Shown here in pieces: positions 34,206 to 42,150 of a DNA stretch of 64,000 bases; the stretch's first letter is position 1; every line of letters starts with the position of its first letter. The notes under the pieces are model-generated. The model worked only from the letters and a program-made list of their open reading frames with translations. It searched no databases and was not told the DNA's origin. Where the stretch lies: assembly GCA_041686855.1 (NCBI GenBank), contig JAWLDA010000011.1, positions 62,001 through 126,000 of the forward strand. The letters run 5' to 3'. The stretch is from JAWLDA01 sp041686855 (GTDB lineage: Bacteria; Bacillota; Limnochordia; DTU080; RSA5). Position numbers and translations under genes: made by a program.

Positions 34206-35431
34206 GCGGCCTCCTTCACATTAGCGACCCATCGGCGCCACACGTTGCGCAATCCTCGCACGCCGTAACGAAGCGCGTCGGGCCCGTGGTCGTTCTTTTT
34301 GAGCGGTGCATCTTCTCCGCGCTCCTGTGCCTTGGCATCCCAAACGTAGAGACCCATTTCCTGGATTAGCCCTTCGCACGAAGCGTGAATGCGAAGGCGA
34401 TCCTCACCCAGGAGTGTGGAAACCTCTTGGATACCATCCACCACAGCGTTGTCGGCATGTCGAATACCCTTAACGCCATCGTAATAGAGCTGCTGAATGA
34501 ACGAAGCCGCCGAAGGATCGATAAACACCCGCAGCGGCAAGGTTGTGCCAATCCACCGTCGATAATCGGCGCTAAGTTGGGCGTCCGTAAGGCGACGCCC
34601 TTTCTCGTGACTGTCCCAACGATACTCCCGGCAAACGTACAGTCGATCATCGGTACCCTCGCCCAGAAGCAAAATGACCGCGGCGTTCGATGTTCCGTAG
34701 TCTGCCGTGGCCCAGTAACGCCGCATGGCTGGCAGCTTGGCGACAACGTGTTTGGATTCCTCAAACATATCGTAGACCCGACCCTCGGCCATGACCCATA
34801 AACCCAGGATCATGCGGTCGTACCAAATTCCGGAGTAGATCGCCTTTAGCGAGTCCTTGTACTCCTTGGTCAATGCCGGGTTGTCGTCTAAGGTGAAGTG
34901 CCACGTCTTGACGATACCGAGCGCTTTTAGCTCGTCGTTATCTATGAACCCTTTATAAAGCCAGTGGAACGGACTGTCGGGATTCGTGTTGGCGAAGATT
35001 TGTGCGCCTGCGATGCTTGCGCGGGCTTGCAACTGCATCCAAAAGCTCTCCGGGTAAAGTGACGCCTCATCGCAGTATGCTCCCGCAATCGTTGCGCCTC
35101 GGATTTTTTCCTCGGCTCGTTCGTCGTTAGCACCCACCACATAAACCCGACGCCCGCACAGGTTTAGCTCGCCTTCCTGCTTATTGGTCCAGTGAAAACG
35201 CTTAGCACCAAGCAGGTCGAATAGATCGTTCAGAACGTTGCGTCGTAGGGAGGCGCGTGTCTTGCCAACCATGAACAGGTCCCCAGGCGGTCCCTCGCGC
35301 ACGTATTCAAGCCAGCGAATATTCGTCGAAAAGGTCTTGGCTGATCGCACCGCACCTTCGGCGATATTGATACGAGCCGTGGACCCGTCGATGAAGTCCA
35401 GTTGCTTGGCGGAAAGGGGAACGAGTTTCAC
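34202..35431 (-). CDS. terL: Terminase large subunit
   Basis: 409 residues from GTG 35431, which overlaps the small-subunit stop as GTGA. The ATPase half has a Walker A-like NIAEGAVRSAKTFS and a Walker B/catalytic pair YCDEASL. The nuclease half has an aspartate in ATADYGTSNAAV and later HGPDALRYGVRGL. Packages phage DNA into heads. The longer frame upstream overlaps the small subunit gene and is rejected. Confidence 0.9.
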   Translation of the reverse strand: MKLVPLSAKQLDFIDGSTARINIAEGAVRSAKTFSTNIRWLEYVREGPPGDLFMVGKTRASLRRNVLNDLFDLLGAKRFHWTNKQEGELNLCGRRVYVVGANDERAEEKIRGATIAGAYCDEASLYPESFWMQLQARASIAGAQIFANTNPDSPFHWLYKGFIDNDELKALGIVKTWHFTLDDNPALTKEYKDSLKAIYSGIWYDRMILGLWVMAEGRVYDMFEESKHVVAKLPAMRRYWATADYGTSNAAVILLLGEGTDDRLYVCREYRWDSHEKGRRLTDAQLSADYRRWIGTTLPLRVFIDPSAASFIQQLYYDGVKGIRHADNAVVDGIQEVSTLLGEDRLRIHASCEGLIQEMGLYVWDAKAQERGEDAPLKKNDHGPDALRYGVRGLRNVWRRWVANVKEAA

Positions 35432-35889
35432 GACTGGCCCCTCCGTTTCGCCCGGCTTTCCCGTAACACGTTCGCCAGTTCCTTGAGCGGATCGTCGTCC
35501 GTATCGGGTTGGGGCTTGTCTCGCCACCTTTCAGGCTGGCGATTCTTGAGCCAGAAGATTTGTGCCGTTACATCCGGCACGACGGACTTCTTCGTCTTCT
35601 CCACCCGACGTGTCTTGCCGTCCTGCGTAGCGACCATCTTCGTCTCCTCGTACTCGTAGCCAAGGGCGCGTTTAAGAAGCGCATCCTCGACAAGCGAATC
35701 GACGAAGTTTCGACTTTCGTTTAACGCCTCGACGAGGGCTGGATGTCTTTGTTTCCAACGCGTAAGTGTTGAAGGATTGATACCAAGTTCAGTGGCAATT
35801 TCGACCTCCGTCAGCCCCGAGCGCGCCATCCATCTGACGAGTTGTGGCGTTGTATTGGGATCGTAACGGGAACGGGGCACGATCGCCAC
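35428..35889 (-). CDS. terS: Terminase small subunit
   Basis: 153 residues. An N-terminal helix-turn-helix (LVRWMARSGLTEVEIATELG followed by NPSTLTRWKQRHP) binds the packaging site, and the helical rest forms the oligomer. It lies right before the large subunit, with overlapping stop and start. Confidence 0.85.
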   Translation of the reverse strand: MAIVPRSRYDPNTTPQLVRWMARSGLTEVEIATELGINPSTLTRWKQRHPALVEALNESRNFVDSLVEDALLKRALGYEYEETKMVATQDGKTRRVEKTKKSVVPDVTAQIFWLKNRQPERWRDKPQPDTDDDPLKELANVLRESRAKRRGQS

Positions 35890-35905
35890 CTGCCTAGCGA
35901 ATGGT

Positions 35906-35979
35906 TGGAGCGTCCGGGTCGGAATCGCACCGCCTCCTCCTGGGTGGGCCCCAGTTATGCACTGTTACACCACGGACGC
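35906..35979 (-). tRNA. Degenerate tRNA-Gly(CCC)-like gene
   Basis: A 74-nt minus-strand cloverleaf-like sequence. It has a perfect 7-bp acceptor stem (GCGTCCG/CGGACGC), a U discriminator typical of glycine tRNA and an encoded CCA. The D stem is weak, the anticodon stem CTGG/CCAG carries a GGCCCAC loop (anticodon CCC, but position 33 is G instead of U), and the T arm (GGCGG-TGCGATT-CCGAC) has a mismatch and an extra C. It is likely a decayed phage tRNA or a structural element. It overlaps the last 15 nt of the Mom-like gene and sits just upstream of terS. Confidence 0.45.
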
Positions 35980-36597
35980 AGGTTTTGGATAAGGTTTTCG
36001 GTGCTCGTCAAGCCACTTGGCAACGTCATCCGTCAACGGGTAAACATAAGCATGCTTGCGCGTCTTCTCTCGGACGTACTCGATGTCGTCGCGCCCGAGG
36101 ATTTTCCTCAGACGCGGAACGCTATGGGTTCCGTATCTGCTGTTCAAGCTCCGCGAATTCACAATGAGTCCACCGATGCGAATTTTACTTGAGGCACTTG
36201 TCGAGGTGCCCATGTATCGGAAATTAGTCGCTTGATAGATGGTGCCAACATGACCCGCGTACTCGTCGGCGTAGGACAACGCCGCGCGAAAGCGACCACG
36301 TCCTTTTCGAAGAACCCGAAGCGCCAAACCTATCACGCGGCTTTCACCATTCTTCGGTAGATCGTCGTGCAACCACAGGCGCGTGAGTTCAACGATTTCC
36401 GTGGGCTTGCAAATCCGACAATATGCATTTGCAAATCGCCCCACACCCGCCGAAAAGACGATTCCCCCTTTTAATTGGCCCCGCCAGTAGACGCCATAGC
36501 CCACCGTGATGGACGAGCATGTGCCCGAATAGTGATTCTGAGCGAGAATCGCTTTAAGTGTTCGCTTGTCACAGTTGGCGATCACTAAGTCTTTCAT
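35965..36597 (-). CDS. mom: Mom-like DNA-modification protein (GNAT-type adenine methylcarbamoylation family)
   Basis: 210 residues. The conserved Mom pattern is visible: NHYSGTCSSITVGYGVYWRG near the start, then IVELTRLWLHDDLPKNGESR, LSYADE, and GTIYQATNFRYMG. In phage Mu, Mom converts adenines in viral DNA to N6-carbamoylmethyl-type adenine, blocking host restriction enzymes. It overlaps the ParB-like gene by 29 bp and the tRNA-like gene by 15 bp, and precedes terminase, so modified DNA would be what is packaged. The activity is inferred from family. Confidence 0.8.
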   Translation of the reverse strand: MKDLVIANCDKRTLKAILAQNHYSGTCSSITVGYGVYWRGQLKGGIVFSAGVGRFANAYCRICKPTEIVELTRLWLHDDLPKNGESRVIGLALRVLRKGRGRFRAALSYADEYAGHVGTIYQATNFRYMGTSTSASSKIRIGGLIVNSRSLNSRYGTHSVPRLRKILGRDDIEYVREKTRKHAYVYPLTDDVAKWLDEHRKPYPKPASVV

Positions 36598-37213
36598 ACG
36601 CCGTCAGCACCTGTTCCAACGCCCATCCCATCGGGGCAATGTCATCAGTATCTGGGTTGTTCTTCGCTATCTCTCTAAGCTTCCGACGGAACCCGTCAGC
36701 TTCACCCATGTGAACAACCAAGGTGATTTGCTCAGTGTCTTTCTCGCCCACGTCTGCCAGATCTGACAGCGACCCCATTTCGGCCTCCGGCGGCGCCCAG
36801 TTCATGATGCGCTCGATCTCGTCGTCGTTAAACCCGGTCAGCGTCAGATCCAGGGCTCCGCTGTCAAGTTCTTGCAACAGGTCTGCCAACGGGCCAAAGT
36901 CCCACTCGCTTTCCTCTGCCGTGCGGTTGTCGGCGATGTTATACGCCTTCGCCGTCACATCGTCCACGTCGAGCCAGACGACGGGCACTTCGGTTAATCC
37001 CGCTGCCTGTGCCGCTTTAAGGCGTTGGTGACCTGCGATGATCGTGCGCGTGCCCTTCTGCGCGAGGATTGGGTTCACGAAGCCAAACTCTTCGACACTG
37101 CGCTGCAATTTTTCTAAACCAGTTTCGTTGATCGTACGCGGGTTGCCGTCGAATGGACGCAGGGTGTTGGGATCGACATACTCGATTTGCAGCTTACCTT
37201 CGACCGCAGGCAT
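36569..37213 (-). CDS. ParB/Srx-fold protein
   Basis: 214 residues from ATG 37213 (AAAAGGAG upstream). ParB N-terminal domain: EYVDPNTLRPFDGNPRTINE, then GFVNPILAQKG, IIAGHQRLKAAQAAG and VYNIADNRTAEES-like AYNIADNRTAEES. In phages this domain often occurs fused to or beside DNA methylases or modification enzymes; here the methylase part is missing and a Mom-like gene follows, so it may guide DNA modification. The longer upstream frame crosses a terminator and is rejected. Confidence 0.82.
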   Translation of the reverse strand: MPAVEGKLQIEYVDPNTLRPFDGNPRTINETGLEKLQRSVEEFGFVNPILAQKGTRTIIAGHQRLKAAQAAGLTEVPVVWLDVDDVTAKAYNIADNRTAEESEWDFGPLADLLQELDSGALDLTLTGFNDDEIERIMNWAPPEAEMGSLSDLADVGEKDTEQITLVVHMGEADGFRRKLREIAKNNPDTDDIAPMGWALEQVLTAYERLSDRQL

Positions 37214-37315
37214 GGCGACGACTCCTTTTAGGGATGTGCATCCAATAATCGCCCCGCCCGCCGTTGGGGTTTCGCCGGTGGGGAGTGCCCGGCGCGGAGG
37301 TCGCGGGCGGGGCAA

Positions 37316-37352
37316 ACGCAAAAACGCCCGCAGGCACGTCGCCTGGGGCGTT
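37316..37352 (-). terminator. Terminator between the late regulator and the ParB-like gene
   Basis: Minus-strand stem AACGCCC / GGGCGTT enclosing an inner CAGGC/GCCTG hairpin, followed by TTTT. This likely ends the early transcript before late genes. Confidence 0.7.
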
Positions 37353-37380
37353 TGGGAACACTCGTTCTTTGTACCACATT

Positions 37381-37767
37381 TTATCCCTGCCAGTCGCATT
37401 TTGTCAATACTTCGGCGAACATTTGTACTGCCCGATGCTTACGCCGGTAAACTGTCGCCCGATCCACGCCCCATGACTTAGCCAATTCCTCCGGTTTAAT
37501 GTCTACCCGTCCGTACCACCCGAGCAGCACTTTTTGATGATGCTTGTCCAGCATACGGAAAGCCCGGTCAAACTCAATCCGCTCGAAGAGTCTACGGCTC
37601 ACAGAAGGCGTCGCTGGCTTGAACCGTTGCTCAGGCTGCCATCGGATGAGCTGTACCGTGCGTCCGTGCAGGTCGGGTCGTGCCCGGTTGGTGATGTGCT
37701 TGATGCAAAGCCTCTCTGCCTCCGCGTACGTCACTTGCTCGCCCAATACGACCGCCTCCTGTACCAC
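37381..37767 (-). CDS. Sigma-70 region 4-like late transcription regulator (ArpU/RinA type)
   Basis: 128 residues. The C-terminal half is a sigma-region-4-like HTH: LFERIEFDRAFRMLDKHHQK...VLLGWYGRVDIKPEELAKSW...VDRATVYRRKHRAVQMF. Similar proteins activate late genes in Gram-positive phages. It lies at the end of the early operon, directly before the late block, as expected for a late activator. Confidence 0.7.
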   Translation of the reverse strand: MVQEAVVLGEQVTYAEAERLCIKHITNRARPDLHGRTVQLIRWQPEQRFKPATPSVSRRLFERIEFDRAFRMLDKHHQKVLLGWYGRVDIKPEELAKSWGVDRATVYRRKHRAVQMFAEVLTKCDWQG

Positions 37768-37792
37768 TCAATCGACCTCCTGCGTGTTGCCC

Positions 37793-38005
37793 CTAATTCC
37801 GATCCACCTGCGCCCCGATGCCAAACCGCACCCGCATCTCGCCGTCCTTATAGCCCGCCCAATATCCCTCTTGCCGCCCTAACCGCAAACCATCGCGGCG
37901 GCCGTCGCGGTAGATCTTACTCAGGTCGTAGGTCTCGACGCGTTGCAACCTCCAGGAGGCAACAGCGCCAAACGCGAGACCGAAGAGAAACGCTGCTATG
38001 GTCAC
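37793..38005 (-). CDS. Small membrane protein with charged tail
   Basis: 70 residues from GTG 38005, overlapping the previous stop (GTGA). One N-terminal membrane span (TIAAFLFGLAFGAVASW) then a basic region with repeated 'RDGRRDGLRLGRQEGYWAGY'. Function unknown; small phage membrane proteins of this form are common. Confidence 0.55.
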   Translation of the reverse strand: MTIAAFLFGLAFGAVASWRLQRVETYDLSKIYRDGRRDGLRLGRQEGYWAGYKDGEMRVRFGIGAQVDRN

Positions 38006-38265
38006 GATGCCGCCTCCTCGCCCTTCTTGCCGACAACAGGCTCCAACCAAACCTTATAACCTTGCACCCCGGTAACCATGTAGACACGAACCGACTCTGC
38101 GTCCCGAACCTCGTTCCCAGACGCCCGTTTTATGGCCTCCGCTACCGCCTCGGTTCCGTTTCGTGCTGCCACGACCCCCACTTGGTCATGCTTGTCATTC
38201 TTCGCGTTGACAACGTATTGGTAGAGCCTAACCTCGTCCGTCACCTTGCGTTTGAATCGTCGCAT
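38002..38265 (-). CDS. Hypothetical early phage protein
   Basis: 87 residues with a beta-rich pattern (VRLYQYVVNAKNDKHDQVGV...VRVYMVTGVQGYKVWLEPVV). No recognised motif. Starts 1 bp after the RusA-type gene's stop and is likely co-translated. Confidence 0.55.
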   Translation of the reverse strand: MRRFKRKVTDEVRLYQYVVNAKNDKHDQVGVVAARNGTEAVAEAIKRASGNEVRDAESVRVYMVTGVQGYKVWLEPVVGKKGEEAAS

Positions 38266-38646
38266 TTAGGCGCTCTCCTCCTCAATCGCCGTGATCTCGA
38301 TCTCCACCCGCTGTTCCGACCTTTTCACTGGGTAGACCTTGACATGGGCCTCGACCACCTGCCGATCATCCTCATAAGCGATCCCATTCAAGGCGTCCGC
38401 TACCCCTTTGAGGTAGTTGTCCACGTCACCATGCGGCCTCGTTGCCCACACGCGGACCATGAGGGATACAGGTCCGGTCGCCGGTCTTACACCCGCTCTC
38501 TTGGCTTCCCATCCAACCTCGTCTTTCCACGCCCAATATCTCTGGATGCGATCAGCCTTCCGCCCTTTGCCACTCGTCGCCATCGCGACTTCTTTCTGCG
38601 TCATGCGGAGGTAGGGAACGGGCCGACCTTCTATCACCAATCTCAC
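38266..38646 (-). CDS. rusA: RusA-type Holliday junction resolvase
   Basis: 126 residues. The RusA signature is clear: IEGRPVPYLRMT at the start and GDVDNYLKGVADALNGIAYE, with the catalytic aspartates D74 and D76, then DDRQVVEAHV. It resolves recombination intermediates formed by the RecT system encoded in the same operon. Confidence 0.88.
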   Translation of the reverse strand: MRLVIEGRPVPYLRMTQKEVAMATSGKGRKADRIQRYWAWKDEVGWEAKRAGVRPATGPVSLMVRVWATRPHGDVDNYLKGVADALNGIAYEDDRQVVEAHVKVYPVKRSEQRVEIEITAIEEESA

Positions 38647-38834
38647 CCAACCCGCCTCCTTTGCCGCTCTCGCACTCGCCCCACGAAGCTGGCCACGGCC
38701 TCCTCCAGATCATCGCGCAACCGAACGTAGTCCTCGAACCGCCCATGACTCACTTTCGCGTCCGCCTCTTCGAGGACCAGTTGACAGGCGTCCTGGATCA
38801 TCTCCACCTTCGTCACGCGCGCCGGATCAGGCAT
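38643..38834 (-). CDS. Small helical early protein
   Basis: 63 residues from ATG 38834: VTKVEMIQDACQLVLEEADA followed by RFEDYVRLRDDLEEAVASFV. All helix, unknown. Overlaps RusA by 4 bp and the zinc-ribbon gene by 8 bp. Confidence 0.5.
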   Translation of the reverse strand: MPDPARVTKVEMIQDACQLVLEEADAKVSHGRFEDYVRLRDDLEEAVASFVGRVRERQRRRVG

Positions 38835-38985
38835 CCGTCTCCCCCTCCCGCTCGTCCCTGCACCGCTCGCACGCCTTGACCTCCACCGGGAGACCATGTT
38901 CCACGATCCGCACCGGGTACAGCGTCCATTGTGGCCGTCCGCAAAAGTGGCAGCGTCGCTCTTTGTCATCGCGTCGTTTAGCCAT
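38827..38985 (-). CDS. Small zinc-ribbon protein
   Basis: 52 residues from ATG 38985 (AGGAGG upstream). Two Cys pairs, CHFCGRPQ and CERCRDE, form a zinc ribbon. Likely binds DNA or protein; function unknown. Confidence 0.5.
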   Translation of the reverse strand: MAKRRDDKERRCHFCGRPQWTLYPVRIVEHGLPVEVKACERCRDEREGETDA

Positions 38986-39646
38986 CGTCCTCCTCCTTGC
39001 CGCCGGGGAGGTTGGCGATGGCGTCCTCCAGAGCGTCGAACGCCTCGAAGAATTTGACAGGTCCACGCTCCAACGGGTCCAGTTCTACTAACGCCCTCGC
39101 AGCATCCACGACCGCCGCATACGGATTCGCCGGGGCGGAGGAGAGGGCGACGTCAATCGAACTTTGGTCGCTCTCAATGTCTGTCCGACTCGCGTTTGGG
39201 TGCGGGTGTACAACGTATCGCTTCGCCCGCTCCAGCGCACCCCGCAGTTCGCCGTTGCTGGATTGGGCTGCGACAAGTTGACGACGAAGTGACTGGACAC
39301 AGTAACCCATGTCAGTACCACGAGGCAATACGGGATGCGCCTCTCCGCAGTTCTTGCACGTCTCCCCGCTGTTGTGGGACCGAACCGCCTCCACGCCTCC
39401 CACCACCGCCAACCTCTCGCTCGCCTCCATAAGCTGCCGTGCGAGGTCGTCGGCGCGGGCTTGGGCGGCGTCTCGCTCCCGCACCAACTCCTCAATCTTG
39501 CCCTTCAGCGCCGGGATGTCATGGGTGACGAGACGGTATGCCGCGTCAGCGAATTCTTCGTCGCACCCATCTACCTCTAGCGCCTCCTCGCGCCGCTTTT
39601 CGATCTCAGCCAACCACGCCCGAAGCTCGTCACTCACTCCGCTCAC
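38978..39646 (-). CDS. Coiled-coil early protein with a zinc knuckle
   Basis: 222 residues from GTG 39646. Residues 1-80 are a helical, charged coiled coil. A CKNCGEAHPVLPRGTDMGYC segment is a likely zinc site, and the rest is helical. Function unknown. Overlaps genes on both sides. Confidence 0.55.
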   Translation of the reverse strand: MSGVSDELRAWLAEIEKRREEALEVDGCDEEFADAAYRLVTHDIPALKGKIEELVRERDAAQARADDLARQLMEASERLAVVGGVEAVRSHNSGETCKNCGEAHPVLPRGTDMGYCVQSLRRQLVAAQSSNGELRGALERAKRYVVHPHPNASRTDIESDQSSIDVALSSAPANPYAAVVDAARALVELDPLERGPVKFFEAFDALEDAIANLPGGKEEDDG

Positions 39647-40004
39647 CGCCTTCGAGGAGGGCGAGGGCTCGAGCGAATGTCGGCATGTCTTTCAAGGCCG
39701 GGCGGGCACAGCGCGCAACCTCAACAGCCCCGGCCAACGTCTCCCGCTCCCGCCGCAGGCGCTCAAGCTCTCGCTCGGCCCCCACTGCTCGGCGGACGTA
39801 TCCGTCCATGAGTTGTTCGGTGTCCTTAACCCTCTGCTGCAGCCGTGTAATCTCGTCGGCCTGGGCGTCGATGTGGGCGAGTATCGCGCCGCTATGGACC
39901 AGGCAGTAGGACGACGAGCCCTTGTCTGACTGGGCGAACTTTCGAATGTGCTCGACTTCTCGTGCCATCCGCTCAGCCATCCGCTCACTCGTCAACTCGC
40001 TCAT
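39630..40004 (-). CDS. Coiled-coil early protein
   Basis: 124 residues from ATG 40004. Largely coiled coil (SERMAERMAREVEHIRKFAQ...ELERLRRERETLAGAVEVAR). Unknown. Its ATG overlaps the previous stop (ATGA). Confidence 0.5.
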   Translation of the reverse strand: MSELTSERMAERMAREVEHIRKFAQSDKGSSSYCLVHSGAILAHIDAQADEITRLQQRVKDTEQLMDGYVRRAVGAERELERLRRERETLAGAVEVARCARPALKDMPTFARALALLEGGERSE

Positions 40005-40174
40005 CGGTCGCCCTCCTTGCGGTGCTTCCCCGCCGTGTTCTGTCTGCGATAGTGGCTGCACCGGAATATCGGAGCATGCCACTCGTCCGTCAACGTGCAC
40101 CGAACGTGAATGTGTTGGGTCATCGCCACATCACGATAGGCGCAGTTTTCGCACCGACGCCTTGGTCTGCTCAC
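40001..40174 (-). CDS. Small four-cysteine zinc protein
   Basis: 57 residues from GTG 40174. Two CxxC-type sites, RRRCENCAYRD and VRCTL...IFRCSHY, suggest a zinc finger. Typical of small phage accessory proteins; function unknown. Confidence 0.5.
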   Translation of the reverse strand: MSRPRRRCENCAYRDVAMTQHIHVRCTLTDEWHAPIFRCSHYRRQNTAGKHRKEGDR

Positions 40175-40234
40175 GGCTCCCGCTCCCCTCCGTGCTCCCG
40201 CGGCACTCGAGCGCGGTTGGACAGCCCCCAACTC

Positions 40235-41140
40235 TCACCCCGTGTCGTACTCATCCGGATACAGCTCCTTCCAGCGTTTGATTGACTCAGCATCCACGGC
40301 GTTGTAAGCACTCGCATTGGGTGCGCCCTCGTGGTTGGGCGAGGCGCGCGCTTGTCCGTTGCGCTTGGTTCGCCGGTCCCTCTTGGCCTTGTCTGCCGTC
40401 GTGAGCCCCTCGTCCCGCAGCCTGGTGAGGATCGAGCGCAGATAGCGTGGATCATCCTCGCCGCTCTGGTATGCGTCCCACATCGCCCACTTGATCGCAG
40501 AGGGTTCGAGTGCGGAGGCGAATGCGCTAGTCAAGCGCTTAACCGGGTCGGGAGTGTCACCGAAGAGCGACTCCCAGAACGCCAGGGGGGCAATCGAATC
40601 GTCCTTAACGCCTTCCCCGGTGGTGGTGGTCGGTCCACCCGCGCGCGTGCTACTCTCACTACCGCGTAACTTAGTACCACCGGTAATGTTAGGTAATGTA
40701 CTCTTATGTAATGTGCCTTCGGAGGTTGGTGCAACGTCCGGCGTACCGTCCGGTGGACGCTCCGGTGTACGGTCCTTAGTAGGCTCCGGCTTGCGTCGTG
40801 CCCGAGCGCGTTCGCGCTCCTTCTCCCGTCGCTCGACCCACTTCCCGGCGTAGTCGTACCAATCGTGGAAGAAACGCCCCTCGTCCAAAACGTCGATGAA
40901 GCCCGCATCAACGAGTGCGGCAACAAACTCCTCTGGATCGCCGTTCCACTCCGCGGCCATGGCGAGCTCGTAATCAGTGAGATCTCGCAGGAACCCATCG
41001 GGACCTACGTTGTCGATCCCCCACCACCAAAGCTCATGCAAGTGACCGATGAGTTTGTGCCTGTCGGTCTTGAGCAACCCTGCCGCCCGGATTGTCTTTC
41101 GATGCTTCGAAAGCGCCTGGTGAGACTCTAGCCAAGCCAT
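40235..41140 (-). CDS. Phage replication-initiator-like protein (DnaD-type/replisome organiser)
   Basis: 301 residues from ATG 41140. The N-terminal domain (WLESHQALSKHRKTIRAAGL...GHLHELWWWGIDNVGPDG) is a winged-helix replisome-organiser module also found in the next gene. A basic, low-complexity linker (residues 110-160) follows, and the C-terminal half has a helical DnaD-like pattern (FWESLFGDTPDPVKRLTSAF...LRSILTRLRDEG). Likely loads the helicase at the phage origin. Overlaps the twin gene by 13 bp. Confidence 0.72.
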   Translation of the reverse strand: MAWLESHQALSKHRKTIRAAGLLKTDRHKLIGHLHELWWWGIDNVGPDGFLRDLTDYELAMAAEWNGDPEEFVAALVDAGFIDVLDEGRFFHDWYDYAGKWVERREKERERARARRKPEPTKDRTPERPPDGTPDVAPTSEGTLHKSTLPNITGGTKLRGSESSTRAGGPTTTTGEGVKDDSIAPLAFWESLFGDTPDPVKRLTSAFASALEPSAIKWAMWDAYQSGEDDPRYLRSILTRLRDEGLTTADKAKRDRRTKRNGQARASPNHEGAPNASAYNAVDAESIKRWKELYPDEYDTG

Positions 41141-41676
41141 TCGAGAGACCCCCCCTTGCGGCGGTTGCATGAACCGCACAACACCTGGAGGTTCCGAAGT
41201 CCGTTGGACCCTCCGCGGGACAGTGGCAAGACGTGGTCTATCTGAAGGTCGTCAGTAGAACCACACCAGGCGCACAGTCGCCCATCGCGCTCAAACACCC
41301 GCTCTGCCAACTTGGGACGCATTTGATTCCACGCGTTCCGTTTAGCTTCCAACTCATCCGCGGATACACGCCCGCCTTGCCAGTCGTGCAACCGAAGCCC
41401 CTTCTCGGTTCTCTCAACAAACCCGGCCCGGTTGCGACCTCCGCAATTCAATAGGGCGTCCACAAAATGCTTCGGATTGCCTTTCCACATAGCCACATCG
41501 GAAATGTCTTCAGGTTCTAGCCCCGAGAGGTCTCCGTCTTGGGCGTGATCCAATGCCCACCACCAGAGAAGATGTAGATGACCGATGACTTCGGGTAGAG
41601 AAACGCCAAGAAGTCTCGATAGTTTCAACGCCTTGGGGTGCCTTCCTAGTGTTTGGTGTGACTCGATCCACGCCAC
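41128..41676 (-). CDS. Replication-initiator-like N-domain fused to an HNH nuclease
   Basis: 182 residues from GTG 41676 (GGAGG upstream). The first 85 residues (WIESHQTLGRHPKALKLSRL...GHLHLLWWWALDHAQDGDLS) are homologous to the neighbour's N-terminal module. Instead of a DnaD-like part it has an HNH domain: LCAWCGSTDDLQIDHVLPLS...NLQVLCGSCNRRKG, with the two Cys pairs and the conserved 'IDHV'. Probably binds origin-like DNA and nicks it, or is a fused homing-type nuclease. The longer frame upstream (to 41907) is not credible. Confidence 0.75.
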   Translation of the reverse strand: MAWIESHQTLGRHPKALKLSRLLGVSLPEVIGHLHLLWWWALDHAQDGDLSGLEPEDISDVAMWKGNPKHFVDALLNCGGRNRAGFVERTEKGLRLHDWQGGRVSADELEAKRNAWNQMRPKLAERVFERDGRLCAWCGSTDDLQIDHVLPLSRGGSNGLRNLQVLCGSCNRRKGGSLEWLG

Positions 41677-41710
41677 GGGACTCGCCTCCGTACATGTGAC
41701 TGTCCCGCAC

Positions 41711-41775
41711 CATGTGGGTAGGAGCTTGTTCGCGCAGGGGTCAGGGATTATTTGGGGGGATCTCCTACCCACGTG
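41711..41775. repeat. 14-bp near-perfect inverted repeat upstream of the replication genes
   Basis: CATGTGGGTAGGAG (41711-41724) and CTCCTACCCACGTG (41762-41775) match at 13 of 14 positions, with a 37-nt spacer. It lies in a 470-bp gap between the HNH fusion gene and recT and may be part of an origin or leader hairpin. Confidence 0.5.
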
Positions 41776-42044
41776 TGCGGCATACGTGCCCTCGGGGGAA
41801 AGGGCACTGTTATGCCCCAATAGGGGCTGGTGGCGGGGTTGATATCCCAGGTACCCGCCATTCTGGGTGTGCCTAAGCGTCCCCACGCTCTGGCACCGTC
41901 TGTTCAATCTGCTCAGATCTTGTCGCTAGATTTTTTCACGCGTACTGCAAGTCGAGGGTATTCTGTATGGCAGCCATACGAACGGAGTCGCTACTTCATC
42001 GCATCACCGCCCTCCCTAGCGCATCGTGCCGCTTTATGCTAATC

Positions 42045-42128
42045 CCTCGCCGGGCGATCCCTTTCAAGTGTCGCCGCTATGTCCCACAAGGGAGGTACGT
42101 TCCTACGAATCACTCTTACCCGGCGAGG
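42045..42128. repeat. 10-bp inverted repeat in the gap before recT's downstream region
   Basis: CCTCGCCGGG (42045-42054) and CCCGGCGAGG (42119-42128), 64 nt apart. Apart from these repeats the 41677-42150 stretch contains no credible gene. A role in replication or transcription control is possible. Confidence 0.4.
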
Positions 42129-42150
42129 CGATAGCCTTACTTGCTAGCCG

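Noticed and set aside
37534..38730. 398-codon plus-strand open frame
   Set aside because: Antisense of the late regulator, RusA and neighbours; Arg-rich, no start signal.
41676..41907. Longer upstream start for the HNH fusion gene
   Set aside because: The added residues look non-coding; GTG 41676 has a good GGAGG and the domain starts there.
41830..42042. 70-residue plus-strand open frame in the gap before recT
   Set aside because: No ribosome binding site and no protein-like pattern.
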